A stretch of 7,855 nucleotides of DNA from Pseudomonadota bacterium (GTDB lineage Bacteria > Pseudomonadota > Gammaproteobacteria > Xanthomonadales > Xanthomonadaceae). Under the pieces are notes generated by a model. It saw only the letters and a list, made by a program, of their open reading frames with translations. It made no database searches and was not told the DNA's origin. Positions 7,814 to 7,855 of this stretch are shown one piece after another. The DNA is taken from contig JANXZP010000120.1 of assembly GCA_025355485.1 (NCBI GenBank), positions 1 to 7,855 of the forward strand, given 5' to 3'. Both the position numbers and the translations under genes were made by a program. Each line of letters opens with the position of its first letter. The stretch's first letter is position 1.

Positions 7814-7855
7814 ATGTCCGTATCGGAACACAGCACGAGTTCAACGCAGCACGCT
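7814..7855 (+). CDS. Start of a gene cut by the window edge, possibly kup (potassium transporter)
   Basis: Only 14 codons are visible: MSVSEHSTSSTQHA. The ATG lies 26 bp after the ruvA stop, with GGAAG about 9 nt upstream as a plausible ribosome site. The peptide is polar and rich in Ser and Thr, unlike a RuvB N-terminus, which normally opens with a short acidic stretch leading into the AAA+ domain. From memory, Xanthomonas and Xylella carry a Kup potassium-uptake gene between ruvA and ruvB, and Kup proteins often start with such a polar leader, so kup is my best guess. The peptide is too short to prove it. Confidence 0.55.
   Translation, partial: MSVSEHSTSSTQHA

Overview
The window is about 7.9 kb of GC-rich DNA (low 60s % GC by eye) with genes packed on the + strand. 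It most likely comes from a gammaproteobacterium of the order Xanthomonadales (Lysobacterales). The clearest markers are a YebC protein with the unusual N-terminus MGRGPSIEGRKNAEDARRG, which I recall from Xanthomonas-type YebC in place of the common MAGHSKWANIKHRKA start, and an aspartyl-tRNA synthetase beginning MRTHFCGL with long stretches of the Xanthomonas sequence pattern. I cannot name the genus.

Layout, left to right, all on +: an unresolved edge (1-107); a small protein of unknown function (108-458); the ABC-F ATPase yheS (523-2391); an FmdB-type zinc-ribbon protein with a low-complexity tail (2448-2879); aspS (2960-4735); a PaiA-like GNAT acetyltransferase (4732-5256); a small alpha/beta hydrolase (5253-5891); yebC (5942-6673); ruvC (6676-7197); ruvA (7194-7787); and the first 14 codons of another gene at the right edge (7814-7855), probably a kup-type potassium transporter rather than ruvB. 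No stretch longer than about 110 bases lacks a gene. I see no tRNA, rRNA, CRISPR array, insertion sequence, prophage or convincing intrinsic terminator.

There are probably four transcription starts. Each is marked by an extended AT-rich -10 box in an otherwise GC-rich gap: TACACT before the small protein, TACAAT before yheS, TAAACT before aspS and TAAAAT before yebC. The yheS box lies only 9 nt before the ATG, so that mRNA may be leaderless. aspS, the acetyltransferase and the hydrolase are joined by ATGA stop/start overlaps, as are ruvC and ruvA; yebC and ruvC are 2 bp apart. This gives two tightly coupled blocks: aspS-GNAT-hydrolase and yebC-ruvC-ruvA.

Functionally the window combines translation factors (YheS on the ribosome, AspRS charging tRNA, YebC as a translation or regulatory factor) with Holliday-junction processing (RuvC resolvase, RuvA junction binding). 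This is essentially a conserved housekeeping neighbourhood. I found no new defence, mobile or biosynthetic system. The points worth a second look are modest: the possible leaderless yheS mRNA, palindromes near the -35 position, the repeat-built FmdB tail, the two enzymes coupled to aspS, the lineage-specific YebC N-terminus, and the apparent break of ruvA from ruvB.
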